Assembly (NCBI RefSeq): GCF_040545335.1
Contig: NZ_JBEPLU010000002.1
Span: forward strand, 248,001-312,000
Reading direction: 5' to 3'
DNA: 64,000 nt
Origin: Phenylobacterium koreense
Lineage (GTDB): Bacteria > Pseudomonadota > Alphaproteobacteria > Caulobacterales > Caulobacteraceae
Of the stretch, positions 52,012-62,596 are shown in pieces; the first letter of the stretch is position 1; the number at the start of each line of letters is the position of its first letter. The translations under genes were made by a program, and so were the position numbers. The notes beneath the pieces were generated by a model. The model worked only from the letters and a program-made list of their open reading frames with translations. It was not told where the DNA came from and searched no databases.

Positions 52012-53099
52012 ATGACCACCTCGACCGACGACCTACGGATACTCGAAATCAAGCCCCTCGCCAGTCCGGCGGAGGTGATGGCGGACCTCCCCGCAGGCGA
52101 GCGCGTACGCGACACCGTCGCCGGCGCCCGACGCCGAATGCACGAGATCCTGCATGGCCGGGACGATCGCCTCATCGTGGTGATCGGCCCCTGCTCGATC
52201 CACGACCCGGTCGCGGCGATGGACTATGCGCGACGCCTGGCGGCCGAGCGTGAGCGCTTCGCAGGTCAGCTCGAGATCATCATGCGGGTCTATTTCGAGA
52301 AGCCGCGGACGACAGTCGGCTGGAAAGGCCTGATCAACGACCCGCACCTGGACGGCACCTTCCGCATCGACGAGGGCCTGCCGCTGGCGCGCAAGCTACT
52401 GCTCGAGGTCAACGAACTGGGTCTGCCTACAGCCGTCGAGTTCCTGGATGTCACGACGCCGCAGTACCTTGCCGACCTGGTGAGCTGGGGCGCCATCGGC
52501 GCGCGCACGACCGAGAGCCAGATCCACCGCGAGATGGCCTCCGGCCTCTCCTGCCCGGTCGGATTCAAGAACGGCACGGACGGAAACCTGCGCATCGCCG
52601 TCGATGCGGTGAAGGCTGCGAGCCAGCCGCATCATTTCCTGGCCGTCGGCAAGGATGGCCGCGCCGCGATCGCCGCCACCCGGGGCAACGAGGACAGCCA
52701 TGTAGTTCTGCGCGGCGGCAAGGCCCCGAACTATGACGCCGCCGGCGTTGCGGGGGCCTGCGCGGAGCTGGCCTCCAGCGGCCTGCGCCAGGCGCTGGTG
52801 ATCGACGTCAGCCATGCCAACAGCGGCAAAAAGCCGGAGAACCAGCCCGCCGTCACCCGCGACGTCGCCGCCCAGATCGCCGGCGGCGACCAGCGCATCA
52901 CCGGCGTGATGATCGAGAGCCACCTGGTCGCCGGCCGCCAGGACCTGATCGAGGGCCAGCCCCTGGCCTACGGCCAGAGCATCACCGATGGCTGCATCGA
53001 CTGGCAGACCTCGGCCCAGCTTCTTCAGGAACTGGCCCAGGCCGTCGAGGCTCGCCGCCAGGCGGCGAGCACTAAGGCCCGGCGGGCCGCGGTCGAGGC

Positions 53100-53103
<4 letters not shown>
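52012..53103 (+). CDS. aroG: 3-deoxy-7-phosphoheptulonate (DAHP) synthase, type I (AroF/G/H family)
   Basis: It condenses PEP and erythrose-4-phosphate, the first step of the shikimate pathway. The 363-residue protein has the family motifs [83 protein letters not shown] and [19 protein letters not shown] (52002-52005) sits 6 nt before the ATG. It is transcribed opposite to the ntr genes, splitting ntrC from ntrY, and its end overlaps ntrC by 4 nt. Control by the attenuator just upstream is strongly suggested; whether the protein is also feedback-inhibited cannot be seen. Confidence 0.96.
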
Positions 53104-54526
<1,423 letters not shown>

Positions 54527-54530
<4 letters not shown>

Positions 54531-55648
54531 GCCGGAATTCCCTCTTCAGACGCGATCGGCAGCAGGACGCGGAATGTCGTGCGACCGGGTTCAGACTCGA
54601 AATCGATCAGCCCGCCGTGACCGGAGACGAGCTTGGTGACCAGCGCCAGCCCGAGCCCGGCGCCGTTGGTCTTGGTGCTCACGAACGGCTGGAACAGGCT
54701 TTCGCGCAGGTGACCGGGCACGCCGGGGCCGTTGTCCTGGATCCTCACCTCCAGCGGCGCGCCGCGCAGGCTCTGGCCCTTTGCGGCCCGTACCTTCACC
54801 CCGTGCCGATAGGCGGTGTGGATGGTGATCGCCCCACGACCGTCGCCACGGCTGTGGGCGGCCTCCGCCGCGTTCTTCACCAGGTTCAGGAAGATCTGGA
54901 TGAGCTGGTCCTCGTCGCCATAGGCCGGCGGCAGGGACGGATCGTAATGGTCGGAAAGCTGCAGGCCGTCGGCCACGCCATTGGCGGCCAGCGCCTTCAC
55001 CCGATCGAGCACCTGGTGGATGTTGATCGGACGGCTGTCCGGCAGGGCGTCGTCCGAAAACGCCTCCATCCGGTCGACCAGGCGGCGGATGCGGTCCGTC
55101 TCGTCGACGATCAGTTGCGCCAGCGGGGCGTCTTCGGCGCGCGCACCGGTCTTCAGGAGCTGGGCTGCGCCTCGAATGCCGGCCAGCGGGTTCTTGATCT
55201 CGTGGGCCAGCATGTGGCCGAGCCCGACAATGGTTCGAAGCCCCGCCTGCTCGGCGCCGTTCCCTTCGGCGCCCAGCGCGCCGCCCCGCACATGCAAGGT
55301 CAGCATCACCGTTCCGTCCGCCAGCGGCACGGCGGCGCCATCGGCGGAAAAGGAGGGGTGACCGAAGAGGCTGATCTCCACGCCCCGTTCACGCACCCGC
55401 ACCCCCTCGGCGCGAGCCCGCTCCAGCAGCGAGACGAGCGCCGAACCGGCCGGCAGGGCCGCGCCGAACCGGCCGCGCGTCAGCAGGGCGAGGCCCTGGC
55501 CGAACAGCGCCTCGGCCGCCTCGTTGACGGCGAGCAACGCGCCGTCGCGGCTGACCACAAGGGAAGGTTCTGGAGAAGCGTCGAAAGCCGACGCCTTCAA
55601 CAGGTCAAGGTCGATCAGGTTCTGGGTCGCGTAATGTTGCGTGCTCAT
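54527..55648 (-). CDS. ntrB: NtrB (NRII) sensor kinase/phosphatase
   Basis: A soluble 373-residue kinase that phosphorylates NtrC under nitrogen limitation and dephosphorylates it with PII. It has an N-terminal PAS domain ([35 protein letters not shown]), the H-box [41 protein letters not shown] and [18 protein letters not shown]. It overlaps dusB and ntrC by 4 nt each, giving the classical dusB-ntrB-ntrC operon of alphaproteobacteria. Confidence 0.95.
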
Positions 55649-56652
55649 GCGGCCAGCCTCGTTTCAGGGTCACGCCACAGGGCGATCAAGCCCGCCTCGA
55701 CTTCGAGCGGATCGTCCATGCGGCAGAGGGTGGATCGCGCCTCGCGGCGGACCTCGGCAGAGGCCGGCCACGGCGCCTTCTCGACATAGGCCGCCAGGTG
55801 TTTGCGGAAGATCCGCAAGCCCAGGCGGTCGCCATAGAAGCTCAAGCTATCTCGGAAATGATCGAGCGCGATCGACAGCCGCGCCTCGACGTCCGGTTCA
55901 GCGAACGGAACGCCGGCCAACTCCGCCTCGATCTGGCTGGCCACCCAAGGCCGCCCGTAAACACCACGTCCGATCATGACGGCATCGGCTCCCGAAGCCG
56001 CCAACGCGCTTTTCGCGCTGGCGCCGTCGGCGATATCACCATTGACTATGACCGGAATTGTGACAGCCGCCGATACATCTTTAACGGCGCGCCAATCAGC
56101 GGCTTCCTTGTAGAACTGCGAGCGGGTCCGCCCGTGAACCGTCACCGCCTGAGCGCCCCTCGCCTGCGCCCGTGCGGCGATGTCCGGCGCGTTCTTCGAC
56201 TGCTCGTCCCAGCCGAGGCGCATTTTCACCGTCACCGGAACGTCCACGGCGTCGACTGCCGCCGCCACCAACGTTTCCGCCAGGTCGGGCTCGCGCATCA
56301 GGGCCGAGCCGGACAGCACGCCGGTCACTTCCTTGGCAGGACACCCGAAGTTGAGGTCGATGATCTGAGCGCCCGCCTGGGCCGCGAGCCTGGCCCCGGC
56401 CGCGATGTACGCCGGGTCGCGCCCGACCAGCTGGACCACCATCATCGGCAGCCCCTCGCCGACTGCAGCGCGGCGAACCACATCGGCGCGACCTTTGGCG
56501 AACTCTGCACAGGCGACCATCTCCGTCGCCACATAGGCGGCGCCGAGCTTGCTGGCGGCCTTACGGAACGGCAGGTCGGAAACCCCGGTCATCGGCGCGA
56601 TCCATGCGCGTCCGCCAACCTCGACGTTCCCGACGTTGAGCCCATTGCTCAT
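55645..56652 (-). CDS. dusB: tRNA-dihydrouridine synthase B (NifR3)
   Basis: An FMN enzyme of 335 residues that reduces specific uridines in tRNA to dihydrouridine. It has ARAWIAPMTGVSDLPFRKAA, VQLVGRDPAYIAAGA, IDLNFGCPAKEVTGVLSGSAL (catalytic Cys), VKMRLGWDEQ, AVTVHGRTRSQFY, IPVIVNGDIADGASAKSAL and GADAVMIGRGVYGRPW. It is the first gene of the ntrBC operon. The 91-nt gap to ispDF holds both promoters; a small dyad GCCT-N7-AGGC occurs about 20 nt before the dusB start. Confidence 0.95.
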   Translation of the reverse strand: MSNGLNVGNVEVGGRAWIAPMTGVSDLPFRKAASKLGAAYVATEMVACAEFAKGRADVVRRAAVGEGLPMMVVQLVGRDPAYIAAGARLAAQAGAQIIDLNFGCPAKEVTGVLSGSALMREPDLAETLVAAAVDAVDVPVTVKMRLGWDEQSKNAPDIAARAQARGAQAVTVHGRTRSQFYKEAADWRAVKDVSAAVTIPVIVNGDIADGASAKSALAASGADAVMIGRGVYGRPWVASQIEAELAGVPFAEPDVEARLSIALDHFRDSLSFYGDRLGLRIFRKHLAAYVEKAPWPASAEVRREARSTLCRMDDPLEVEAGLIALWRDPETRLAA

Positions 56653-56743
56653 TTTTTAGTCACCCCTATCGCCTTACTTTTAGGCAAATTGTGCGGCGCC
56701 GTAAAGCCTGGAACGGAAGGCTTCCGACCCCTAAACAAGCGCT

Positions 56744-57889
56744 ATGTGTTTTTCAGCCGTGATCGTGGCCGCCGGCGCCAGCACAAGAGCCGGCCCCGGC
56801 GCCCCCAAGCCCTGGCGTTCCCTGGGCGGGCGACCGGTCATCTCCTGGTCGATCCAGGCACTGGCCACCGCCGGCGCACAGGAAATCGTCGTCGTCACAA
56901 CTGCAGATCGATTGGAACCCACCAACGGTTTGTTGGTTGGGACTCCAGGAGCAAGGGCCGTTATCGGCGGGGCCACAAGGGCCAAGTCGGTGCAAGCGGG
57001 CCTCTCCGAGTTAGTGTCTGACGCTCAAACGCCGGTGCTCGTGCACGACGCGGCGCGTCCGTTCGTAAAACCCACCCATGTCACCGCCCTACTCACCGCG
57101 TTGATTGAGAACGACGGGGCCGCCCCAGCCGTTCCCGTCGCCGACACGCTGAAGCGCGGCGGACCGACGGTGACAGGAACGGTTTCGCGCGAGAATCTGT
57201 GGCGCGTCCAAACGCCGCAGGCCTTTCGCCTGGGCTATCTGCGGGATGCCTATGAGGCCTGGCCGGCAGACGAAGAGCCTACCGACGACGCCTCCGTGGT
57301 CGAACATTTCGGCGGCCGCGTCTTCCTGACGCCGGGCGATCCCATGCTGATGAAACTGACCTATCCGGAGGACTTCGAGATGGCCGAGCGCTTGATTGGC
57401 CTGCATCGCGTCACGCGGATCGGCCAGGGTGTCGACGCCCACCGCTGGGGCCCGGGCGACGCCGTCTGGCTCTGCGGCGTGCGCGTCGAGCACAATCAGA
57501 CGTTGGTCGGCCACTCCGACGCCGACGCCGGCCTGCACGCCCTGACCGACGCGATCCTGGGCGCGATCGGCGAAGGCGACATCGGCGAGCACTTCCCGCC
57601 CTCCGATCCCCAGTGGAAGGGCGCCGCCTCCGACAGATTCCTGCGTCATGCGGTGGAAATCCTGACGAACAAGGGCGGCCGGATCATCAACGCCGACGTC
57701 ACCCTCATCTGCGAGCGCCCGAAGATCCGCCCTCACCGCGACGCCATGCGGGCGCGCCTGGCCGAGCTGCTGGATATCCCCCTGGACCGCGTCAGCGTGA
57801 AGGCCACGACCACGGAAGGCATGGGCTTCACCGGGCGTCAGGAGGGCCTTCTGGCCCAGGCGATCGTCGCCGTCGACCTGCCCGCCTAG
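56744..57889 (+). CDS. ispDF: Bifunctional IspD/IspF (MEP isoprenoid pathway)
   Basis: Fusion of two non-consecutive steps of the MEP pathway, 381 residues. The IspD part (1 to about 220) makes CDP-ME and has [45 protein letters not shown] and [19 protein letters not shown]. The IspF part (about 225-381) makes MEcPP and has [51 protein letters not shown] and [16 protein letters not shown]. Such fusions are typical of alpha- and epsilonproteobacteria. The start ATG has only a weak ribosome site. Confidence 0.96.
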   Translation: MCFSAVIVAAGASTRAGPGAPKPWRSLGGRPVISWSIQALATAGAQEIVVVTTADRLEPTNGLLVGTPGARAVIGGATRAKSVQAGLSELVSDAQTPVLVHDAARPFVKPTHVTALLTALIENDGAAPAVPVADTLKRGGPTVTGTVSRENLWRVQTPQAFRLGYLRDAYEAWPADEEPTDDASVVEHFGGRVFLTPGDPMLMKLTYPEDFEMAERLIGLHRVTRIGQGVDAHRWGPGDAVWLCGVRVEHNQTLVGHSDADAGLHALTDAILGAIGEGDIGEHFPPSDPQWKGAASDRFLRHAVEILTNKGGRIINADVTLICERPKIRPHRDAMRARLAELLDIPLDRVSVKATTTEGMGFTGRQEGLLAQAIVAVDLPA

Positions 57890-57899
57890 GCCTGGCCGC

Positions 57900-60140
57900 C
57901 TAGGGCAGCCAGGGCCAGAGGATTTTCATCTGGGCGTAGAAGGCGCCCGGAAGATTCATGTAGTCGTCGGTCCACGGCCGAGCCTCCGTGGGATCGGTCT
58001 GCGACCATCGCTTGTCGGCCTCATAGGGAGTCAGCGCCTCGAGGTTCCGCGCGACGATCATGGCGTCCTCGGAGGACTCCCATAGCGGCGGAGAGTTGTC
58101 CGGCGCGTCGTGGCGCTGGATCAGGGCGAAGCCGCCGGCCGCCTCCGCCACCGCCATCGCCGGCGACCGCAGCTCGAGGTTCCGGTTGGAGAGGTGGACG
58201 ATCAGGACGCCGCCCGGCTTCAGCTTGGCGAGATAGCCCTTCATCGCCTCGACCGTCAGCAGGTGCGCCGGGACGGCGTCGGACGAGAAGGCGTCGATCA
58301 GCAGGATGTCGAACGTCTCGTTGGGCTGTTTGGCGAGCGTCAGACGCGCATCGCCGATCACGTAGTCGATCTGGCCCAGGGCGCAGGCCGTCGTATAGGT
58401 GAAGTGCCGCTTGTCGGTGGATATGCGCACCACCAGCGGGTCGATCTCGAAGAAGGTCAGGCGATCACCGGGACGGGTGTAGGCCGCCACGGCGCCGGTC
58501 CCCAGCCCGACAGCCCCGATCCGGCGTGGCGGATCCTGGAAGTAGCCGTGGGTGAATACCTGGCCGATGGGGGTCTCCGGCGCGTAATAGACCAGCGGCC
58601 GGCAGTCATAGTCGGGATGCGTCGCCTGGGCCCCGTGCAGCGTGGTGCCGTGCGAGAGCATCTTCACCTGCCCCCTCATGGCTCCCACCGGCATTTCCGA
58701 CTGCCGCAGGACCCCGAAGAAGCTGCGCCAGCTCTGCCGTACGTCCACCCGGTCGCCGATCATTTCCGCGGCGAGGGACAGGATCACCACCAGCCCGAAG
58801 AAGACGATCATCCGCCTGCGGATGAGGAAGGCGCAGATACCCGCGCCCGCCAGTAAGGCGAAGATCAGGAACCGGTTCTGCTCGGCGCCCCACCTGACCG
58901 CGATGATCGGCGCGATCGCGGCCGCGGCAACGGCGCCGATGAAGGTCATCCAGCGCCAGGGCTCGATCGGCCCGAATCCCGGCCGGGCGAGGCACGCCAG
59001 GGCCAGGACCAGCGGGTATTCCCAGACATTGGTGAAGATCACCGGCGCCAGGAAGGCGTTGAACGACCCGCCGACCACGCCGCCGAACGACATCCAGAGA
59101 TAGAACTCGGTGAGGTGCGCCGGGTCGGGCCTGCGCGCCACCAGGGCCTGATGGCACATGAGCGCGGTCAGGAAGAAGGTGGCCAAGTGGATGAAGAGCT
59201 GCAGCGGGAAGTTGGCGCTGCGGAAGGGCAGGATCAGGACGCAGGCCACCACCGCGGCGGCCTGGAGCAGCAGCGTTGTCCGCTGGGAGATGATCGGCCT
59301 GTCCGAGAAGGCGATGATAAAGGTCGCCAGATAGAGGGCCAGAGGGATGACCCACAGAAACGGCGCCGAGGCGACGTCCGTCGTGATGTGGGTGGTGACG
59401 CCAAGCATGAGGCTCGACGGCGCGGCCGCCAGCCCGATCCAGGCCAGCCGCCGCGTCCAGCTTGGCGCTGGGCCGGCCCTGACCGCCGCCTCGACGCCCG
59501 CCGTCCGCGCGCGCGACACCAGCAAGGCCAACACGGCCATCAGCAGGACGAAGGCGACATAGCCGCTGCTCCAGCCGAACGATTGCCCGCGGAGAGTTGA
59601 AAAAGGTTCGATGAGCGCCGGATAGGCAAGCAGGGCCAGCAGGCTGCCGAGGTTCGACGCCGAATAGAGGACGTAGGGTTCGGCGCCGGTCTCGGCGTGC
59701 ACGGTGCGGGCGTGCCAAGCCTGGACCAGCGGCGCGGTCGCCGAGAGCACGGCGAAGGGCGCGCCGATCGACAAGGTCAGGACACCCAGCAACCACAGCG
59801 ACGGATGGTCCGAGGACGGCTCGCCCAGCGCCCCGCTCACGCGGAGCGGCAGGGAGAGCGCGGCGAAGACCAGGGCCGCCACATGGATGATCGCCTGGGT
59901 CCGCACCGCCGCCACTCGCTGCAGGAGGTGGGCGTAGCCGTAGCCCGCAAGCAGCGCCGTCTGGAAGAAGGCGATCGAGGTGTTCCAGACTGAAGGACTG
60001 CCGCCAAGCAGCGGAAGGACGAGCTTGGCCACCATGGGTTGGACCATGAACACGAGGCCGGCGCTGGCGAAGGTTGTCAGCGCAAAGAGGACTGGAGAGA
60101 TGGACGCCGTCGGGCGCTGGGCCTGATCTGCTGCTGTCAT
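57900..60140 (-). CDS. Fused MFS-like / spermidine synthase-like protein
   Basis: A 746-residue protein. The N-terminal half (about 15-470) has roughly a dozen hydrophobic helices beginning ALTTFASAGLVFMVQPMVAK and containing YVLYSASNLGSLLALLAYP. The C-terminal third is a Rossmann-type spermidine synthase-like domain: VGLGTGAVAAYTRPGDRLTF, FEIDPLVVRIS, YVIGDARLTLAKQ, DILLIDAFSSDAVPAHLLT and GGVLIVHLSNRNL. The order and length match the widespread fused MFS/spermidine synthase family, whose role is unproven; polyamine synthesis or export is possible. It converges with ispDF, 10 nt apart. Confidence 0.87.
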   Translation of the reverse strand: MTAADQAQRPTASISPVLFALTTFASAGLVFMVQPMVAKLVLPLLGGSPSVWNTSIAFFQTALLAGYGYAHLLQRVAAVRTQAIIHVAALVFAALSLPLRVSGALGEPSSDHPSLWLLGVLTLSIGAPFAVLSATAPLVQAWHARTVHAETGAEPYVLYSASNLGSLLALLAYPALIEPFSTLRGQSFGWSSGYVAFVLLMAVLALLVSRARTAGVEAAVRAGPAPSWTRRLAWIGLAAAPSSLMLGVTTHITTDVASAPFLWVIPLALYLATFIIAFSDRPIISQRTTLLLQAAAVVACVLILPFRSANFPLQLFIHLATFFLTALMCHQALVARRPDPAHLTEFYLWMSFGGVVGGSFNAFLAPVIFTNVWEYPLVLALACLARPGFGPIEPWRWMTFIGAVAAAAIAPIIAVRWGAEQNRFLIFALLAGAGICAFLIRRRMIVFFGLVVILSLAAEMIGDRVDVRQSWRSFFGVLRQSEMPVGAMRGQVKMLSHGTTLHGAQATHPDYDCRPLVYYAPETPIGQVFTHGYFQDPPRRIGAVGLGTGAVAAYTRPGDRLTFFEIDPLVVRISTDKRHFTYTTACALGQIDYVIGDARLTLAKQPNETFDILLIDAFSSDAVPAHLLTVEAMKGYLAKLKPGGVLIVHLSNRNLELRSPAMAVAEAAGGFALIQRHDAPDNSPPLWESSEDAMIVARNLEALTPYEADKRWSQTDPTEARPWTDDYMNLPGAFYAQMKILWPWLP

Positions 60141-60200
60141 CGTTCCGAATCGGCTTGTGTGGCAGGGCGACCGGATGTTGTGGTCTGCTTTCGTCCTTGC

Positions 60201-60322
60201 CTAGAGCGCGCTCCGCAAGAGTGGAATCCGGTTTTGCGACCAGAACGTGCTCAAGCTTTTGAATTTGAGCACGATTCAACGATCAGACGCCTCCGTCTGA
60301 TCACATCGGGCTCTAGAGCCCG
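60201..60322. repeat. Mosaic of intergenic palindromes upstream of pncC (repeat copy 1)
   Basis: This stretch starts CTAGAGCGCGCTCCGCAAGA, then GTGGAATCCGGTTTTGCGAC, which matches a palindromic intergenic repeat common in alphaproteobacterial genomes (CTAGAGC...GTGGA-N-CCGGTT). It runs on into GTGCTCAA-N10-TTGAGCAC (60247-60272), GATCAGACG-CCTC-CGTCTGATC (60281-60302) and the perfect palindrome CGGGCTCTAGAGCCCG (60307-60322). Such elements are mobile or processed as RNA in other bacteria; here they fill the gap before pncC. Confidence 0.75.
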
Positions 60323-60335
60323 TCGGAGCTGCGCT

Positions 60336-60827
60336 ATGTTTTCATTGGAAATCGAAACCCTGGCGAGGCTGCTGATAGACGAGGCCCGCGAACGCTCTTT
60401 GCGGATCGTCACCGCCGAGAGCTGCACAGGCGGGCTGGTGGCCGGCGCCATCTGCTCGATCCCCGGCGCCTCTGACGTCTTCGAACGTGGGTTCGTGGTC
60501 TATACCAACCGGGCCAAGCAGGAGATGCTGGGCGTTCCGGGAGACCTGATCGCCGACCTCGGCGCAGTGTCCGAGCCGGTGGCCAGGATGATGGCCGAGG
60601 GTGCGCTGGAAGCCTCGAACGCGCACGTCGCCGTTGCTATCACCGGCGTGGCGGGCCCCGGCGGCGGCACGGCCATGAAGCCGGTGGGCACGGTCCACAT
60701 CGCCACCGCCCGTACGAACCAGGCGCTGATGCACCGTGGGGAATTGTTCGACGGCGTGACCCGCGCGGAGATTCAGGAGCAGGCGGTGCAGGCGGCCCTG
60801 CAGGCCCTGCGCGACCGAATGACCTAG
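60336..60827 (+). CDS. pncC: CinA C-terminal-domain amidase (PncC, nicotinamide-nucleotide amidohydrolase)
   Basis: A 163-residue stand-alone CinA-C protein that deamidates NMN to NaMN in the pyridine nucleotide cycle. It has the signature RIVTAESCTGGLVAGAICSI (catalytic Ser), GFVVYTNRAKQEMLGV, AVSEPVARMMAEGAL and AVAITGVAGPGGGTAMKPVG. ATG 60336 gives the usual length; the frame stays open to 60039 over the repeat region. It is often linked to ispDF in alphaproteobacteria; here the MFS/spermidine synthase gene lies in between. Confidence 0.92.
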   Translation: MFSLEIETLARLLIDEARERSLRIVTAESCTGGLVAGAICSIPGASDVFERGFVVYTNRAKQEMLGVPGDLIADLGAVSEPVARMMAEGALEASNAHVAVAITGVAGPGGGTAMKPVGTVHIATARTNQALMHRGELFDGVTRAEIQEQAVQAALQALRDRMT

Positions 60828-60840
60828 ACTCTTTGGGGGG

Positions 60841-60890
60841 GCGCATTTTCTCCGCCGAACCGGCGTCCACTTCGGCGGAAAATGCTCTAG
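60841..60890 (-). repeat. Intergenic palindromic repeat copy 2 (inverted relative to copy 1)
   Basis: Read on the minus strand it begins CTAGAGCATTTTCCGCCGAA, then GTGGACGCCGGTTCGGCGGA, and closes with GAAAATGCGC. The CTAGAGC...CCG...GTGGA...CCGGTT frame is shared with copy 1, and the two copies flank pncC in opposite orientation. It reaches into the end of the downstream RatA/Coq10-family gene (stop at 60887). Confidence 0.7.
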
Positions 60891-61336
60891 GCCGCGTAGA
60901 GCGCCCTCGCCCGCCCTTCGAAGCAGGCCATCAGCTTGTCCACCGCGTGATGGAAGTTCGCCGCCAGGATCCCTGACAGCAGGCGCGACTTGAACTCGAA
61001 GTCGATGTCGAACTCGATCTTGGTCCCGCCCGGCGCTTCGACGAAGCGCCAGCGGTTGACCAAGTGCCTGAACGGCCCCGACAGGAGCTGGACGTCGATC
61101 TGGCGCTCGCCCGCGTCACGGCGCACCCGCGTGGCGAACTTCTCTTTCAGGAACGAAAAGCCGACGCCGGCCTGGGCGTCGACGACGGTCACGCCCTCGC
61201 TTTCGACCCTGGCGTTCCAGGTCCGCATGGACTGGATCCACGGCACGAAGTCCGGATAGGCGTCCACGTCCCCGACCAGCTTGAAAAGCTGGTCGGGGCT
61301 GTAAGGCAGCACCTTTTCAATGTGATAGCGCGGCAA
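60887..61336 (-). CDS. Coq10/RatA-type START-domain protein
   Basis: A 149-residue member of the polyketide cyclase/START family. It has PRYHIEKVLPYSPDQLFKLV, GDVDAYPDFVPWIQSMR, FLKEKFATRVRRD, LLSGPFRHLVNRWRFVE and GTKIEFDIDFEFKSRLLSGI. Homologues bind ubiquinone (Coq10) or, in E. coli, were described as the toxin RatA that blocks ribosome assembly; in alphaproteobacteria next to lipA a quinone-related role is more likely. The start is TTG 61336, 3 nt after the lipA stop, so the two form an operon. Confidence 0.9.
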   Translation of the reverse strand: MPRYHIEKVLPYSPDQLFKLVGDVDAYPDFVPWIQSMRTWNARVESEGVTVVDAQAGVGFSFLKEKFATRVRRDAGERQIDVQLLSGPFRHLVNRWRFVEAPGGTKIEFDIDFEFKSRLLSGILAANFHHAVDKLMACFEGRARALYAA

Positions 61337-61339
61337 GCG

Positions 61340-62299
61340 TCAGGCCGCGTCCTTGGCGAGCCGGGCGGCCTTCAGCCGGGCGAAGTCCTCGCCGGCGTGG
61401 TGCGACGAGCGCGTCAGCGGGCTGGCGGAGACCATCAGGAAGCCCTTGGCCCGGGCGATCTCCTCATAGGCCTTGAACTCGTCAGGCGTGACGAAGCGGT
61501 CGATCGCCGCGTGCTTGCGGGTCGGCTGGAGGTATTGGCCGATGGTCAGGAAGTCGACGCCGGCCGAGCGCATGTCATCCATGACCTGCATGACCTCTTC
61601 CTTCGCCTCGCCCAGCCCGACCATCAGGCCGGACTTGGTGAACTGGTTCGGATCACGCTCCTTCACGCGCTCCAGCAGGCGCAGCGAGTGATAGTAGCGC
61701 GCGCCCGGCCGGATCGAGAGGTAGAGCCGCGGCACGGTCTCCAGATTATGGTTGAAGACGTCCGGCTTGGAGTCGATCACGATCTCCGCCGCGCTCGGCC
61801 CCTTGCGCAGGAAGTCCGGCGTCAGGATCTCGATGGTCGTGTTCGGCGCGGCTGCGCGGATCGCGCGGACGACCTCGGCGAAGTGTGCGCCGCCGCCATC
61901 GGCCAGGTCGTCGCGGTCCACCGAGGTGATGACGACGTGCTTGAGGCCCATCTTCGCCACGGCGTCGGCCACCCGGGTCGGCTCGGTCGGATCGAGCGGG
62001 TTCGGCTTGCCGGTGGTCACGTTGCAGAAAGCGCAAGCGCGGGTGCATATCTCGCCCATGATCATCATGGTCGCGTGGTTCTGGCTCCAGCACTCGCCGA
62101 TGTTCGGACAGGCGGCCTCTTCGCAGACCGTCACCAGGCCATGGGCCTTCACCACGTCCCGCGTGGCGTTGTAACCGGGTGCGCCGGGCGCGCGGACGCG
62201 GAGCCACTCCGGCTTTCGCAGGACCGGCGTGTCCGGGCGTGACTGCTTCTCAGGATGCCGGGGCCTTTGCCCACCGAGTGTGTCGATGACGGTCGCCAT
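61340..62299 (-). CDS. lipA: Lipoyl synthase
   Basis: A radical-SAM enzyme of 319 residues that inserts two sulfurs into octanoyl groups on lipoyl domains. The auxiliary cluster motif is [14 protein letters not shown] (CxxxxCxxxxxC), the radical-SAM motif is [15 protein letters not shown] (CxxxCxxC), and the C terminus has SSHHAGEDF with the conserved Ser ligand of the auxiliary cluster. The length is standard. It heads the lipA-coq10/ratA operon. Confidence 0.96.
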   Translation of the reverse strand: MATVIDTLGGQRPRHPEKQSRPDTPVLRKPEWLRVRAPGAPGYNATRDVVKAHGLVTVCEEAACPNIGECWSQNHATMMIMGEICTRACAFCNVTTGKPNPLDPTEPTRVADAVAKMGLKHVVITSVDRDDLADGGGAHFAEVVRAIRAAAPNTTIEILTPDFLRKGPSAAEIVIDSKPDVFNHNLETVPRLYLSIRPGARYYHSLRLLERVKERDPNQFTKSGLMVGLGEAKEEVMQVMDDMRSAGVDFLTIGQYLQPTRKHAAIDRFVTPDEFKAYEEIARAKGFLMVSASPLTRSSHHAGEDFARLKAARLAKDAA

Positions 62300-62596
62300 A
62301 CGGCCTAGATCGGCCTTCTGGCCGCCTGGATCAAGGCGTCATTGGACGCAGGGGCGCCGCAGGCTCAAACTTCAGCATGGTTCGGGCCGGACGGCTCGCC
62401 AGGGCCGCCGCGCTCGGACGCCCCGCGGATCGCCGGGCGACGGAATTTTTCGCTCCAGCCCAATAGCTTAGCGTGGCGTAACCCTTGACGCTGGGGCCGA
62501 ACCTCACGACCTGTTACGCATCTTTTCAACCGTGGAGGCGAGCGATAGGTTTTGCAGCCAACGGAAACGGCGAGACGTTCGGGGAGGTTTTCGCCT
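62300..62596. other. Gene-free stretch between lipA and the acyl ligase gene
   Basis: A 297-nt divergent intergenic region. I see a TTGACG at 62485-62490 that could be a -35 box for the forward gene, but no convincing -10 at 16-18 nt. The ribosome site GGGGAGG at 62581-62587 precedes the TTG start. No ORF, repeat or hairpin of note. Confidence 0.5.

Noticed and set aside
58606..60279. 557-codon minus-strand frame overlapping the MFS/spermidine synthase gene
   Set aside because: Out-of-frame reading of a gene whose correct frame shows membrane helices and a Rossmann domain.
60887..61336. RatA toxin of a toxin-antitoxin pair
   Set aside because: The protein belongs to the same START family, but there is no antitoxin partner and it is in an operon with lipA, so a quinone or lipid role is more likely.
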